A stretch of DNA of 64,000 nt from the NCBI GenBank assembly GCA_026989655.1, contig JALSIX010000006.1, positions 1-64,000 of the forward strand, given 5' to 3'. The notes beneath the pieces were generated by a model that was not told the DNA's origin, searched no databases, and saw only the letters and a list, made by a program, of their open reading frames with translations. Made by a program: the position numbers and the translations under genes. Below are positions 26,537 to 34,680 of the stretch, in pieces (position 1 is the first letter of the stretch; the number at the start of each line of letters is the position of its first letter). The DNA comes from Caldilineaceae bacterium. Its GTDB lineage: Bacteria; Chloroflexota; Anaerolineae; Caldilineales; Caldilineaceae.

Positions 26537-26717
26537 CAGGGTGCATCTCGGTCCAGGTGGATCCGAGGGGTTTGTCATGGCAGCCCGGCGACTTTTCAGG
26601 CGGCTTTCTACTGATAGAGGAGTCCGATGCGGGCGGGGAAAATACAGGTCCGCGGGAGGGATGGGATCGAGCGCGGACAGGGGCGGTGGAGTGCCGGGGA
26701 GCCCGTCCGTCCGGGTA

Positions 26718-27401
26718 TCACCATTTCACCCGGCTGAACAGGCGGAGCCCCTCCTCGCCGTACTCCTCCTGGATGCGGCGTGCATGGTCCAGCACCAGGT
26801 CGTAGATACGCCGTAGCTCGGCCACGGGGTGGGGGTGGTCGTCCACCCGAAGGTTGTGGACCATTCGGGGGATGGGGCTGGCCACCAGGAGTGCAGCAGA
26901 CTGTTTGCCGCGCTTGTCGCCACCTGCCGCCTGACCTGCCTCCAGGGCCCGGAGCAGGCGGAGGCTCAGCTCCTCACCCGCCTGCCAGGCCTGTTCGTAG
27001 GCCTTGGCCATGGCCTGGATCACCTCGGGGCCGGTGAGCATGTTCCCCGCGACGGTGTAGCCATCGCCCTGGAGGTGGCCGGCCCAGGGCACGCACAGTT
27101 CCCCGGTGAAGGCGAAGGTCCCGTCTGGGCCGACCCCGTGGAGCTGACGCCGCTCCCGGTCCGCGTCGGCCTCCAACAGGGCCTTCAGGCCGATCTCCAG
27201 GGGGACGCCGGCCTGGAGCAGTGCGATGCCGTGCCTGCCCAGGTCTGTGTTCACCCGGGCCTGGGTCGCGATGGCCCCCTGGAGGGAGACAAAGGGCACC
27301 AGAGAGCCCACGTGGGGCCGAGCCGTGCTCACGGCCACGCCAAAGCTGCCTTCCTCGGGGTCGTGGGCCACGATGGAGAAGGTGTTCAAGGCAAGTTCCA
27401 T
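26718..27401 (-). CDS. DUF1028 family protein
   Basis: This 227-aa protein starts 'MELALNTFSIVAHDPEEGSFGVAVSTARPHVG' and has 'AIATQARVNTDLG', 'TGELCVPWAGHLQGDGYTVAGNML' and 'AALLVAS'. These match the DUF1028 family, predicted to adopt an Ntn-hydrolase-like fold; activity is not well established. It is the last gene of a peptide-transporter operon, 10 bp after the permease stop, so a role in processing an imported peptide or amino-acid derivative is plausible. ATG 27401 was preferred because the conserved region starts there. Confidence 0.85.
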   Translation of the reverse strand: MELALNTFSIVAHDPEEGSFGVAVSTARPHVGSLVPFVSLQGAIATQARVNTDLGRHGIALLQAGVPLEIGLKALLEADADRERRQLHGVGPDGTFAFTGELCVPWAGHLQGDGYTVAGNMLTGPEVIQAMAKAYEQAWQAGEELSLRLLRALEAGQAAGGDKRGKQSAALLVASPIPRMVHNLRVDDHPHPVAELRRIYDLVLDHARRIQEEYGEEGLRLFSRVKW

Positions 27402-27411
27402 GTTAGGATCT

Positions 27412-28320
27412 CTAATGGCGCTCCTCGGTGTGTTCACGCACGTCCAGCATGTCCCGCAGCGCGTCGCCCAGGAAGTTGATGCTGAGCACCGTCAGGGTGA
27501 TGGCCAGGCCCGGGAAGACGGCCAGCCACCATCCTCGGGAGAAGAAGCTGCGGGCATCGCTGAGGATCAGCCCCCAGGTGGGGGTGGTGGGCTTGACGCC
27601 CAGCCCCAGGAAGGAGAGTCCGGCCTCGGCCAGGATGGCGTAGGAGACGCTCACCGTAGCCTGGACGATCACCGGGGCCAGGGTGTTGGGCAGGATATGA
27701 CGGAAGAGGATCCGGATGTCCGATGCGCCCATGGCGCGGGCGGCCAGCACGAACTCCTGTTCGCGGAGGGAGAGGACCATACCCCGCACGATGCGGGCGA
27801 AGTCGTCCAGGAAGGCCAGGGTCACCGCGATGATGACGTTGGAGAGGCCGGTGCCGAAGACGGCCACCAGGTAGACCGCGATGATGAAGTTGGGAAAGGC
27901 CCACTGGAGGTCGATGTAGCGCATGATGAGGTTGTCGATCCACCCCCCGTAGTAGCCGGCCACCAGGCCCAGCACCACCCCGACCACCATGGAGATGAGG
28001 ACGGTGGTGATGCCCACGAAGAGGGAGATCCGGGACCCATAGACGATGCGGCTGAAGAGATCTCGGGAGAGGTCGTCCGTGCCCAGGGGGTGGGCCCAGG
28101 AGGGAGGGGCCAGGAACGCATATTCCTGGGCGTTGGGATCGTAGGGGGCGATCTGCGGGGCCCACAGGGCACTGCCTATCAACACCAGGAGGAAGACCAG
28201 GGCCAGGGCTGCAGGGCGGTTGCGGCGCAGGATCTTCCACCAACGCCAACGGCCACGGCGTGGAGGAACCCGCTCCCAGCCCGGGGACTGGATGGATGTG
28301 GCAGTGGTTGTCTCGGTCAC
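27412..28320 (-). CDS. Peptide/nickel-type ABC transporter permease (DppC family)
   Basis: This 302-aa inner-membrane permease has six predicted helices. The DppC N-terminal pattern is a first helix followed by 'APYDPNAQEYAFLAPPSWAHPLGTD'. The EAA loop lies in 'LAARAMGASDIRILFRHILPN', and the segment 'LAEAGLSFLGLGVKPTTPTWG' is highly typical of the family. A GTG start at 28320 is used. It pairs with the DppB-type permease 29 bp upstream and the solute-binding protein. No ATPase genes (DppD/DppF) are present in this operon. Confidence 0.92.
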   Translation of the reverse strand: MTETTTATSIQSPGWERVPPRRGRWRWWKILRRNRPAALALVFLLVLIGSALWAPQIAPYDPNAQEYAFLAPPSWAHPLGTDDLSRDLFSRIVYGSRISLFVGITTVLISMVVGVVLGLVAGYYGGWIDNLIMRYIDLQWAFPNFIIAVYLVAVFGTGLSNVIIAVTLAFLDDFARIVRGMVLSLREQEFVLAARAMGASDIRILFRHILPNTLAPVIVQATVSVSYAILAEAGLSFLGLGVKPTTPTWGLILSDARSFFSRGWWLAVFPGLAITLTVLSINFLGDALRDMLDVREHTEERH

Positions 28321-28349
28321 GGTGGTTCACGCCTCACGTGTCGTCGCGT

Positions 28350-29297
28350 TCAGGTCTCGTACCGGATACGGGGATCGATCACGGTGTACAGGATGTCCAC
28401 CAGGAGGTTGGAGAAGACGAAGACCATGGAGACCACCAGGATGGCCCCCTGGACCACCGGGTAGTCCCGGTTCAGGATGCCCTGGATCAGCACCCGGCCC
28501 AGGCCTTTGATGGCGAAGACGTTCTCCACGATGACCGTGCCGGACATGAGGAGGGCGAAGGCGATGCCCATGACGGTGACCACGGGGATCAGCGCGTTCT
28601 TCAGCCCGTGGACCAGGATGACCGTTCGCTCGTGGAGCCCCTTGGCCCGGGCCACCTTGATGTACTCCGAGTTCAGCACCTCCAGCATGGCGGAACGGGT
28701 CATGCGGGCGATGATGGCCGAAAAGGGCGTTCCCGCGGCCACGGCCGGCAGGATCAGGTGGGAGAACCAGGGCCAGAGGCCGTCGGAGAGGGGCTTGTAC
28801 CCGATGGCCGGCAGCCACCCGAGCTTCACTGCGAAGACGATGATCAGCAGGATGCCCAGCCAGAAGTCGGGCATGCTGAGGCCCAGAAAGGCCAGAAAGG
28901 TCATGGAGTGGTCCAGCAGGGAGTTGCGGCGGATGGCGGAGACGATGCCGGCCACCAGGGCGATGCTCAGGGAGATGACCAGGGAGAGGGCAGCCAGAGA
29001 GAGGGTCCGGGGCAGGGCCTCGGCGATGATGCGGCTCACGGCCACGTTGCTGCCGTAGATGGAGTTGCCCAGATCCCCCTGGAGGGTTCGCAGCATCCAC
29101 AGGCCATATTGGACGTAGACGGGCTTGTCCAGGCCGAACTTCTGGCGGAGCTGCTCGGCCATGGAGGGATCCACATCCGCGAGCATGGCCGAGATGGGAT
29201 CGCCGGGCACTGCGCGCAGGGCGAAGAAGACCAGGGTGCCCACCGCCCACACCACCACCAGGGCGGCCAGTGTGCGTCGAATGATGTAGCGGGTCAT
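28350..29297 (-). CDS. Peptide/nickel-type ABC transporter permease (DppB family)
   Basis: This 315-aa permease begins 'MTRYIIRRTLAALVVVWAVGTLVFFAL', followed by the periplasmic 'PGDP' region, 'FGLDKPVYVQYGLWM', and the EAA-type 'EYIKVARAKGLHERTVILVHG'. It ends 'ILYTVIDPRIRYET', standard for DppB/OppB. It forms the transmembrane heterodimer with the downstream DppC-type protein. The 117-bp gap from the solute-binding protein gene may allow differential expression. Confidence 0.92.
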   Translation of the reverse strand: MTRYIIRRTLAALVVVWAVGTLVFFALRAVPGDPISAMLADVDPSMAEQLRQKFGLDKPVYVQYGLWMLRTLQGDLGNSIYGSNVAVSRIIAEALPRTLSLAALSLVISLSIALVAGIVSAIRRNSLLDHSMTFLAFLGLSMPDFWLGILLIIVFAVKLGWLPAIGYKPLSDGLWPWFSHLILPAVAAGTPFSAIIARMTRSAMLEVLNSEYIKVARAKGLHERTVILVHGLKNALIPVVTVMGIAFALLMSGTVIVENVFAIKGLGRVLIQGILNRDYPVVQGAILVVSMVFVFSNLLVDILYTVIDPRIRYET

Positions 29298-29414
29298 GGT
29301 TCGGAGGCAAGTCCTCGGGCAAGGGCGGCGGAACGTGCCGCTCGGTTTCAGGGCTCCGGCGCCCGGCCATCCCTGGAGGCGGCCGGGCGCCGACGTGCCG
29401 CAGAGCGTCCCAGG

Positions 29415-31253
29415 CTAGCTCTCCAGGGTGGTCCGGTCCAGGTCCACCAGGCCGGGGATCCGGCTCTCCGCGGGGAAGTTGACCTCCTTCCGGTAGACCA
29501 GGATGTCCAAGGGGTGGTACAGGAACGCGGCCGCCACCTTGTCCGAGGTGATCTGGTTGGCCTTCTGGACCAACTCCTTGCGCCGGTCCAGGTCGGTCTC
29601 GGCCCGCTCCTCCTCCACCAGCGCGTCCACCTCGGCATCGGAGAAGTAGCCAAAGGGCAGGTCCTCCGGACGATTGGGGCCGTTGAACTTGGCCGTGGTG
29701 ATCATCCAGTCCACCAGGGCATCGTCCGGGTCGTAGTCGCCCCCACTGCCGATGCGCAGGGTGTCGAAGTCCATGGAGTTGAAGAAGTCGATGAGCACCG
29801 GGAAGTCCTTGATGTCCAGCTCCAGGGTGATGCCCAGGTTCTTCTGGAGCATGTCCACCAGGATCTCGCCCTCCCGTTTGCCTGCAGGGGTCACCATGAG
29901 CTTCAGCGTGGGGAAGCCCTGGCCGTCGGGATAGCCGGCCTCGGCCAACAGCCGTTGGGCCTCGGCCAGATCAAAGCGCTGCAGGCTGCTCTGGTTGATG
30001 GCCGTGTCGAAGAAGAAGCGCATGGCCGGGTTGACGGAGCCGTAGGCCGGCTCGCCTCGGCCGAAGAGGGCCCGCTGGATCAGGGCCTCCCGGTCGATGG
30101 CCTTGGCGATGGCCAGACGGACCTTGAAGCCCGGCTCCTGGAGCAGCTCCTCCACGGACTTGTTGAAGTCCGGCACTCGGAAGGGATCCCGGTGGGGGTT
30201 CATCCACAGGGCCTGGAAGCCGGGGCCGGTGATCTCGGAGACCACCAGATCCGGGTTGGCCACGAAGCGGTCGATGAGCTCGGCTGCCGGGGCGTTGCCG
30301 CCGATGAGGTGGATGTCCCCGGCCTCGATGGCTGCGGCCAGGGGCTCGGGCTCGGGGATGGGGATGAAGGTGATCTTGTCCAGCTTGGGCCGCTGGGGGT
30401 CGTAGTAGTCGTCGAAGGCCTCCACCACCACTCCCTGGCCGAGCTGGTGCTCCACCACCCGGAAGGGGCCGGTGCCCACGGGGGTGAGGCCGTACTGTTC
30501 GGGGCCCATCTCCTCCAGGGCCCGTCGGTTGACGATGGTCATGGCCCGGCCGCTGGACCGCTCCAAGGTCTTCACCAGGAGGGAGGCCTGGGGCTTCTCC
30601 AGCAGGATCTGGACGGTGTAGTCGTCCACCTTCACCACGTCCTGGATGTTGGCCAACACGCCGGAGTGGATGGACTGTTCAGGGTCCTTGGAGCGGTTGT
30701 AGGTGAAGAGGACGTCGTCGGCGGTGAAGGGGTCGCCGTTGTGGAAGGTGACGCCCTCCCGGAGGTAGAAGGTCCAGGAGAGGCCGTCGTCGGAGGGTTC
30801 CCAGTCCACGGCGAGGTCGCCTTCGGCGACCAGGTCGGGGTTGATGTGTGTGAGTCCACTGAGGACGTTGGAGGCGATCTGGAACTGGAGGACCTGGTTG
30901 ATCTGTGCGGGGTCAAGGGTTCGGATCTCGTTGGTGCCTGCCCAGCCGCAGATGAGGTGTCCTCCGGGTCGGGTTTGGGGTGCGGGCTGTTGGGCGGGTG
31001 CGGCCTGCTGGGGGGAGGTGGTCTGGGCCGGGGTTTGGGTTGGGGCGCAGGCGGCCAGGACGTCGGCCACGGAGAGGATGCCGGCGGCGGCCATGAGTCG
31101 GAGGACGGTTCGGCGGGAGAGTGTGGGGCCGCTGAGCTGTTGTTTGGTGAGGCCGAAGAGGGGGTCTTTGGGGTCGAAGTCGTGGGCCCAGCGCCACAGC
31201 TCCCGGAAGCGGCGTCGGGTCTCGTTGGAGAGCGGGTCCAACATCCGTCGCAT
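29415..31253 (-). CDS. Tat-exported solute-binding lipoprotein of a peptide ABC transporter (SBP family 5)
   Basis: This 612-aa extracytoplasmic binding protein has a twin-arginine signal ('SRRTVLRLMAAAG', about residues 46-58) leading into the lipobox 'VLAAC'. It should be exported folded and lipid-anchored. A Pro/Gln/Thr-rich linker follows. The mature part has 'WEPSDDGLSWTFYLREGVTFHNGDPFTADDV', split across the family-5 signature, plus 'PVGTGPFRV' and 'NPHRDPF'. The ATG at 31253 follows a perfect AAAGGAGGT. It is first in its operon, with a good promoter 100-130 bp upstream. The ligand may be a peptide or another small molecule. Confidence 0.92.
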   Translation of the reverse strand: MRRMLDPLSNETRRRFRELWRWAHDFDPKDPLFGLTKQQLSGPTLSRRTVLRLMAAAGILSVADVLAACAPTQTPAQTTSPQQAAPAQQPAPQTRPGGHLICGWAGTNEIRTLDPAQINQVLQFQIASNVLSGLTHINPDLVAEGDLAVDWEPSDDGLSWTFYLREGVTFHNGDPFTADDVLFTYNRSKDPEQSIHSGVLANIQDVVKVDDYTVQILLEKPQASLLVKTLERSSGRAMTIVNRRALEEMGPEQYGLTPVGTGPFRVVEHQLGQGVVVEAFDDYYDPQRPKLDKITFIPIPEPEPLAAAIEAGDIHLIGGNAPAAELIDRFVANPDLVVSEITGPGFQALWMNPHRDPFRVPDFNKSVEELLQEPGFKVRLAIAKAIDREALIQRALFGRGEPAYGSVNPAMRFFFDTAINQSSLQRFDLAEAQRLLAEAGYPDGQGFPTLKLMVTPAGKREGEILVDMLQKNLGITLELDIKDFPVLIDFFNSMDFDTLRIGSGGDYDPDDALVDWMITTAKFNGPNRPEDLPFGYFSDAEVDALVEEERAETDLDRRKELVQKANQITSDKVAAAFLYHPLDILVYRKEVNFPAESRIPGLVDLDRTTLES

Positions 31254-31354
31254 GGGTCGACCTCCTTTGTGGAATGGGGTGCACGGCGAGCAAAACCGGT
31301 GTAGAAGGCCGGGCTGCAGCCACCCAGCGCATACACTTTCTCGGGGGCCTCTCA

Positions 31355-31383
31355 CTTTTACCAGAGTTCGCTGAGAAAGTCAA
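31355..31383 (-). promoter_or_regulatory. Promoter of the peptide-transporter operon
   Basis: On the minus strand TTGACT (31378-31383), a 17-bp spacer and TAAAAG (31355-31360) precede the solute-binding protein start by about 100 bp. It lies immediately after the terminator of the upstream membrane-protein gene. Confidence 0.55.
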
Positions 31384-31389
31384 CCGGTG

Positions 31390-31436
31390 AAAAAACGTCC
31401 CGGGCACCCGAGCCGGCTGCGCCCGGCAGGCTGTGC
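31390..31436 (-). terminator. Intrinsic terminator after the small membrane-protein gene
   Basis: Read on the minus strand, CCGGGC (31431-31436) pairs with GCCCGG (31400-31405) across a GC-rich loop and is followed by GACG and six T residues. It is the clearest hairpin plus T-run in the window, and it insulates the peptide-transporter promoter. Confidence 0.6.
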
Positions 31437-31462
31437 CGTCGGGGACGTGGGCAGAGCAGGGG

Positions 31463-31894
31463 TCAGACCTCTTTCCGGCGGGAGCGAGGTCGGTCGATCA
31501 GCCAGTACCCCAGGACGCCGTACACAGGGGCCCAGACCAGCCCGTTCAGGATCTCCAGGGCCCAGTACTGAGGAGAGGCGATGGAGAGGGGTGTGGCAGG
31601 CACCAGGAGCGAGCTGGCCCACTGGCTGGGCCAGGCGTGGATCTGGCGCAGGAAGAAGGCCGGCATGCCCACCAGGGGGGCCAGGGCGGGCGCCACGGTA
31701 CCCAACATCCAACTGGCCAGGTAGAAGCCCAGGGCCACCGTCGCCAGGACCAGGCCCAGGGCCGCGCCGGTCAGGGTGCCTGTCCACCGGGATGCTCGAC
31801 GGCGGGCCCACCAGTAGGCCACCAGAGGGATATCGATCCAGGCCAGGTGGACCAGAACCGCCACCAGCCCTTCTGTCAGTTCAGCCACGTCCAT
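31463..31894 (-). CDS. Small integral membrane protein of unknown function
   Basis: This 143-aa product starts at ATG 31894 ('MDVAELTEGLVAVLVHLAWIDIPLVAYW'). It has about four hydrophobic helices and a short basic C-terminus ('DRPRSRRKEV'). I do not recognise the family. The longer open frame up to 32005 would run into a structured, repeat-like region and adds no hydrophobic start. It is followed by a strong terminator, and no close partner is evident. Confidence 0.6.
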   Translation of the reverse strand: MDVAELTEGLVAVLVHLAWIDIPLVAYWWARRRASRWTGTLTGAALGLVLATVALGFYLASWMLGTVAPALAPLVGMPAFFLRQIHAWPSQWASSLLVPATPLSIASPQYWALEILNGLVWAPVYGVLGYWLIDRPRSRRKEV

Positions 31895-31977
31895 GGGTGT
31901 TCGGGTCGCGGATCTCTGAGATGGTTGTTCGGAATCGGATCGATCGAGATGCGGTAATTCACGATTTGAGCCAAACG

Positions 31978-32112
31978 GAGGAGTGAGCATCCTCCGATGC
32001 GGCATCGTCCCTCTGGGATCGGCATCTGAGGATGCCGATCCCGCTACGAATTCGTGAACTGCTGAGATTGGCTTCGCTCGACAAGGGAAGACGGTCCGGG
32101 AAGGACGTCTTC
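31978..32112. repeat. Cluster of three hairpins, the first REP-like
   Basis: Three inverted repeats lie within 135 bp. At 31978-32000 a GAGGAG head is followed by GCATC-CTCC-GATGC, the same head and loop logic as the REP copies near 25.6-26.4 kb. At 32015-32042 a perfect 12-bp stem (GGGATCGGCATC) surrounds a TGAG loop. At 32087-32112 GAAGAC/GTCTTC and GTCC/GGAC pair with one bulge. The last could act as a terminator for the PHP gene; the others look like a decayed mobile repeat. Confidence 0.6.
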
Positions 32113-32149
32113 TTGGCCCATCTGCTGGCCGCTTCCTTCACCCTACCTG

Positions 32150-33244
32150 TCACCGTACGTAGATGGGGTTGCTGAAGATCCATCCCCGAGGCGCGCCCCA
32201 CCGTTTCTTCCACACCTCCACCCGGTAGACACCGGGCTCCAGCTCCAGCCGGTGGAGCTCGCGTCCCCGGGCCAGGGAGACCACCCGGCCGTTGCGGAGC
32301 AGGCGGATCTCCCCGGTGTCGGGCACGGTCACGTGGAAGGTCACGGCACCCTCTGCGGCCTGGAGCGTGTCCCCCATGAGGGCCTGTCTCCCGCCCTCCT
32401 GTTCGGCCCAGAAGCGAAATCCCCGGGTAGGGGCCACCAGGTCGTAGCCGATCCAACAGTGTCCCGCGGCCAAGGCCTCCAACACCAGGGCCCGGTCGTG
32501 GGCCACCCGGGGATCCGACCAGGGCAGCCGTGGGGCTCCTCCGGGCCCCTGGAAGGGCTCTCGGGTGAGGATGTGGGTGTTCAGGGCCCGGGCACAGTGG
32601 TCGTAGGGGAGGAAGCGACGTCGGATGATCCCCAGCCGGTAGACCTTGCCGTGGACATCCGTGCCTCCCAGGGCGACCACCGGGCGTTCCTGCGTGAGGG
32701 CGTCCCACTTGGCCAGCATCGCGGCCAGGGGGCCTGTGGTGAAATAGTGGGGGAAGAAGCCCAGGACCAGCGCTCGCCATTTGCTGGTGGCGTAGCCTCG
32801 GAAACGGGACATGTAGTTCCAGAGCTCCACCCCGACATAGCCTGTCACATCCCAGTCGAGCCAGTCGTAGTGGTCCGGGATCAGGTCGGTGTACTCCTCG
32901 ATGGGGTGGGCCAGGAAGGGCAGGCCTCCCTGGGCCCTCACCCCGTCGATCAGGGCCTGGGGATCCTTGGCCAGAGGGGTCAGATCCTCCTGGACCCCCA
33001 GACAGAGCAGGTGGCTGCCCGGCGGCTCTCGGTCCTCGTCGTGGACTTCCTGGCCCACCAGGGTGAGCACGCCGTTGCGATAGCCCTCCTCCTTATCTCG
33101 CACCAGGACGTTGTGGTCCGTGACGTAGACGTAGTCCAGCCCCACCCCGGCCGCGGCCTCCACCAGCTCGTGGAAGGTGGCCGTGCCGTCGCTGTGGGTG
33201 GTGTGCATGTGGATGTTGCCGTAGTACTCGTAGATGGGGTCCAT
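32150..33244 (-). CDS. PHP-domain metal-dependent phosphoesterase-like protein
   Basis: This 364-aa protein begins with the PHP signature 'YGNIHMHTTHSDGT', then 'GLDYVYVTDHN'. Further metal-ligand candidates are 'GQEVHDED', 'LPFLAHPIEEY' and 'ALGGTDVHGK'. The C-terminal ~100 residues form a beta-rich domain ('GAVTFHVTVPDTGEIRLLRNG'), seen in secreted or membrane-associated PHP proteins, although no signal peptide is present here. It starts 4 bp after the tRNA methyltransferase stop, so they share a transcript. The substrate is unknown; family members hydrolyse phosphate esters. Confidence 0.85.
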   Translation of the reverse strand: MDPIYEYYGNIHMHTTHSDGTATFHELVEAAAGVGLDYVYVTDHNVLVRDKEEGYRNGVLTLVGQEVHDEDREPPGSHLLCLGVQEDLTPLAKDPQALIDGVRAQGGLPFLAHPIEEYTDLIPDHYDWLDWDVTGYVGVELWNYMSRFRGYATSKWRALVLGFFPHYFTTGPLAAMLAKWDALTQERPVVALGGTDVHGKVYRLGIIRRRFLPYDHCARALNTHILTREPFQGPGGAPRLPWSDPRVAHDRALVLEALAAGHCWIGYDLVAPTRGFRFWAEQEGGRQALMGDTLQAAEGAVTFHVTVPDTGEIRLLRNGRVVSLARGRELHRLELEPGVYRVEVWKKRWGAPRGWIFSNPIYVR

Positions 33245-33248
33245 AGGT

Positions 33249-34241
33249 CTAGGTGTCCACGGTCGTATCGGGGCTGTGGAGGTCCTGGGTCTCGGTCGCG
33301 GTGTCGGGAGCGTCCACCCGGGAGGTCTGCTCCTGTCGGGCCAGGAACCGTTTCCGCTCCTCGGCGAGCCAACGGGTGGTCTCCTCGGGGTCCACCACGG
33401 GGCGAGCTGCGATGATGAAGCCGGTGTGGCCGATCATGGTGTCCTCGGGCCGGAGCCGGTCGGGCACGGGCTTGTAGCGGCGCAGCAGGATCTCCTCCAC
33501 CCGGATGTCCGCGAAGCCGTGCTGTTCCAGGCTGGCCAACAGTTGGCTGACCTGGTTGGTGGTGGGGACCAGGCTGGCGAAGAAGCCGCCGGGTCGGAGG
33601 GCCTGGCGGACCTGCTCCAGGTATTGCCAGGGGGTTCGGACGTCCAGGACCAGGGCATCCACTCCCGTCTGGAGGAATCCCTCCTGGATGGCCCGCTCCA
33701 CCAGCTCCACATGGTCCAGGAGGCCGGCTCGTTCCAGGTTGGCCCGGGCCACTCGTTGGTGTTCGGGCCGGGCCTCGTAGCTGTACACCCGCCCCTGGGG
33801 GGCCACAGCCCAGGCCAGGGCGATGGTGAGTCCCCCGCTCCCGGTCCCCGCCTCGATGACCCGGCGTCCGGCCCGCAGGTTCAGGAGCTGGACGATCCGG
33901 GCCGCGTCCTTGGGGTAGATGATCTGGGTGGTGCGCTTGATGCGCTTCATCAGATCCGGCAGGGAGGGCTCCAACAGCAACAGGGGGTGGCCCTTGGCGC
34001 TGAAGACCGTGGTGCCCAGGGGCTGTCCGATGAGGTCGTCGTGGGCGATGACGCCCAGGTGGGTGTGGAAACGGGTGCCAGGCTGGAGTCGGAGCAGGTA
34101 GCGCTTGCCCTTCTCGGTCAGCAACAGGACCAGTTGCCCGGCCTGCGCGGTGAGAGGCCCTCGGGCCGCACCTGCGCCGGAGGCCAGGGGAGGCTCCAGG
34201 GCCCTGACAGCGGGGGCCCGGTTCTGGGGATCGGAGGCCAT
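33249..34241 (-). CDS. trmI: tRNA (adenine-N1)-methyltransferase (m1A58)
   Basis: This 330-aa enzyme probably methylates A58 in the T-loop of tRNA. An N-terminal beta domain ('LVLLLTEKGKRYLLRLQPG') is followed by 'IKRTTQIIYPKDAARIV', the SAM motif 'VIEAGTGSGGLTIALA', 'VYSYEARPEHQRVARANL' and the catalytic-domain segment 'DALVLDVRTPWQYL'. All are typical of TrmI. ATG 34241 follows AAGGAAG. The C-terminal ~25 residues are an acidic/threonine-rich extension. A TATAAT at 34309-34314 supplies a likely promoter about 65 bp upstream. Confidence 0.92.
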   Translation of the reverse strand: MASDPQNRAPAVRALEPPLASGAGAARGPLTAQAGQLVLLLTEKGKRYLLRLQPGTRFHTHLGVIAHDDLIGQPLGTTVFSAKGHPLLLLEPSLPDLMKRIKRTTQIIYPKDAARIVQLLNLRAGRRVIEAGTGSGGLTIALAWAVAPQGRVYSYEARPEHQRVARANLERAGLLDHVELVERAIQEGFLQTGVDALVLDVRTPWQYLEQVRQALRPGGFFASLVPTTNQVSQLLASLEQHGFADIRVEEILLRRYKPVPDRLRPEDTMIGHTGFIIAARPVVDPEETTRWLAEERKRFLARQEQTSRVDAPDTATETQDLHSPDTTVDT

Positions 34242-34308
34242 GGCTTCCTTTCTCTGGGTTTCGGCTGGGTTGGAGGTGCCCCTGTGGCCAGCGGCACCTG
34301 TGCACGCC

Positions 34309-34314
34309 ATTATA
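34309..34314 (-). promoter_or_regulatory. -10 element of the trmI promoter
   Basis: A perfect TATAAT on the minus strand lies about 68 bp upstream of the trmI ATG. The -35 (TTCTCC at 18 bp) is weak, so this assignment rests mainly on the -10 and its position. Confidence 0.45.
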
Positions 34315-34449
34315 CTACGATCCGGTCCGCCGGGAGAACCGGTGGAAACGGCCGGGTCGCGCGGGGATCTTTTGTTTTTGTAGCCTGAGCGTATGGAAGA
34401 CGTGGGATTTCCACCTTTTGGACCGGGGCTCTGGCCCCTTTTCTGCCGG

Positions 34450-34478
34450 TTGACACCTGGAAAGAGGATGTGTACAAT
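34450..34478 (+). promoter_or_regulatory. Consensus sigma-70 promoter of the duplicated-domain lipoprotein gene
   Basis: A perfect TTGACA (34450-34455) and TACAAT (34473-34478) are exactly 17 bp apart. It points to the lipoprotein gene at 34681 with a roughly 195-nt untranslated leader. Confidence 0.75.
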
Positions 34479-34680
34479 AAGGACGGTTGCACGTCCATTG
34501 GACAGGGAAGGTTGCCACTTCTCCGCCACTCCCCCGGCGAGCGCTCTTCTTGGGCAACCTGTGGAGGCCGACAGTTTGGATGTGCCCACCCATCCCCTAG
34601 CGCTGTCCCGCAGTATCCTGTTAGCGGCCGGTTTCGTCCAAACTCATCCGTCCACTTCCATCAATCTAGGAGGTTCCCGC

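Larger units (their letters stand above)
26308..26717. other. Gene-free 410-bp region with REPs and a strong hairpin
   Basis: No coding region is supported here. It contains REP copies 3 and 4 in direct orientation 107 bp apart, the right copy of the 67-bp repeat, and a 14-bp-stem hairpin (26497-26536). The rest, up to the convergent DUF1028 gene, shows nothing recognisable. Confidence 0.75.
34242..34680. other. Divergent promoter region between trmI and the lipoprotein gene
   Basis: This 439-bp stretch has no supported gene. It contains a minus-strand TATAAT for trmI (34309-34314), a T-rich stretch near 34371, and a consensus plus-strand promoter (34450-34478). A leader of about 195 nt follows, leading to the lipoprotein ATG. 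No obvious riboswitch was recognised in that leader. Confidence 0.6.

Noticed and set aside
31387-31986. A + strand frame across the small membrane-protein gene.
   Set aside because: It is Pro/Arg/Gly-rich without domains. The minus-strand frame gives a coherent four-helix protein followed by a terminator.
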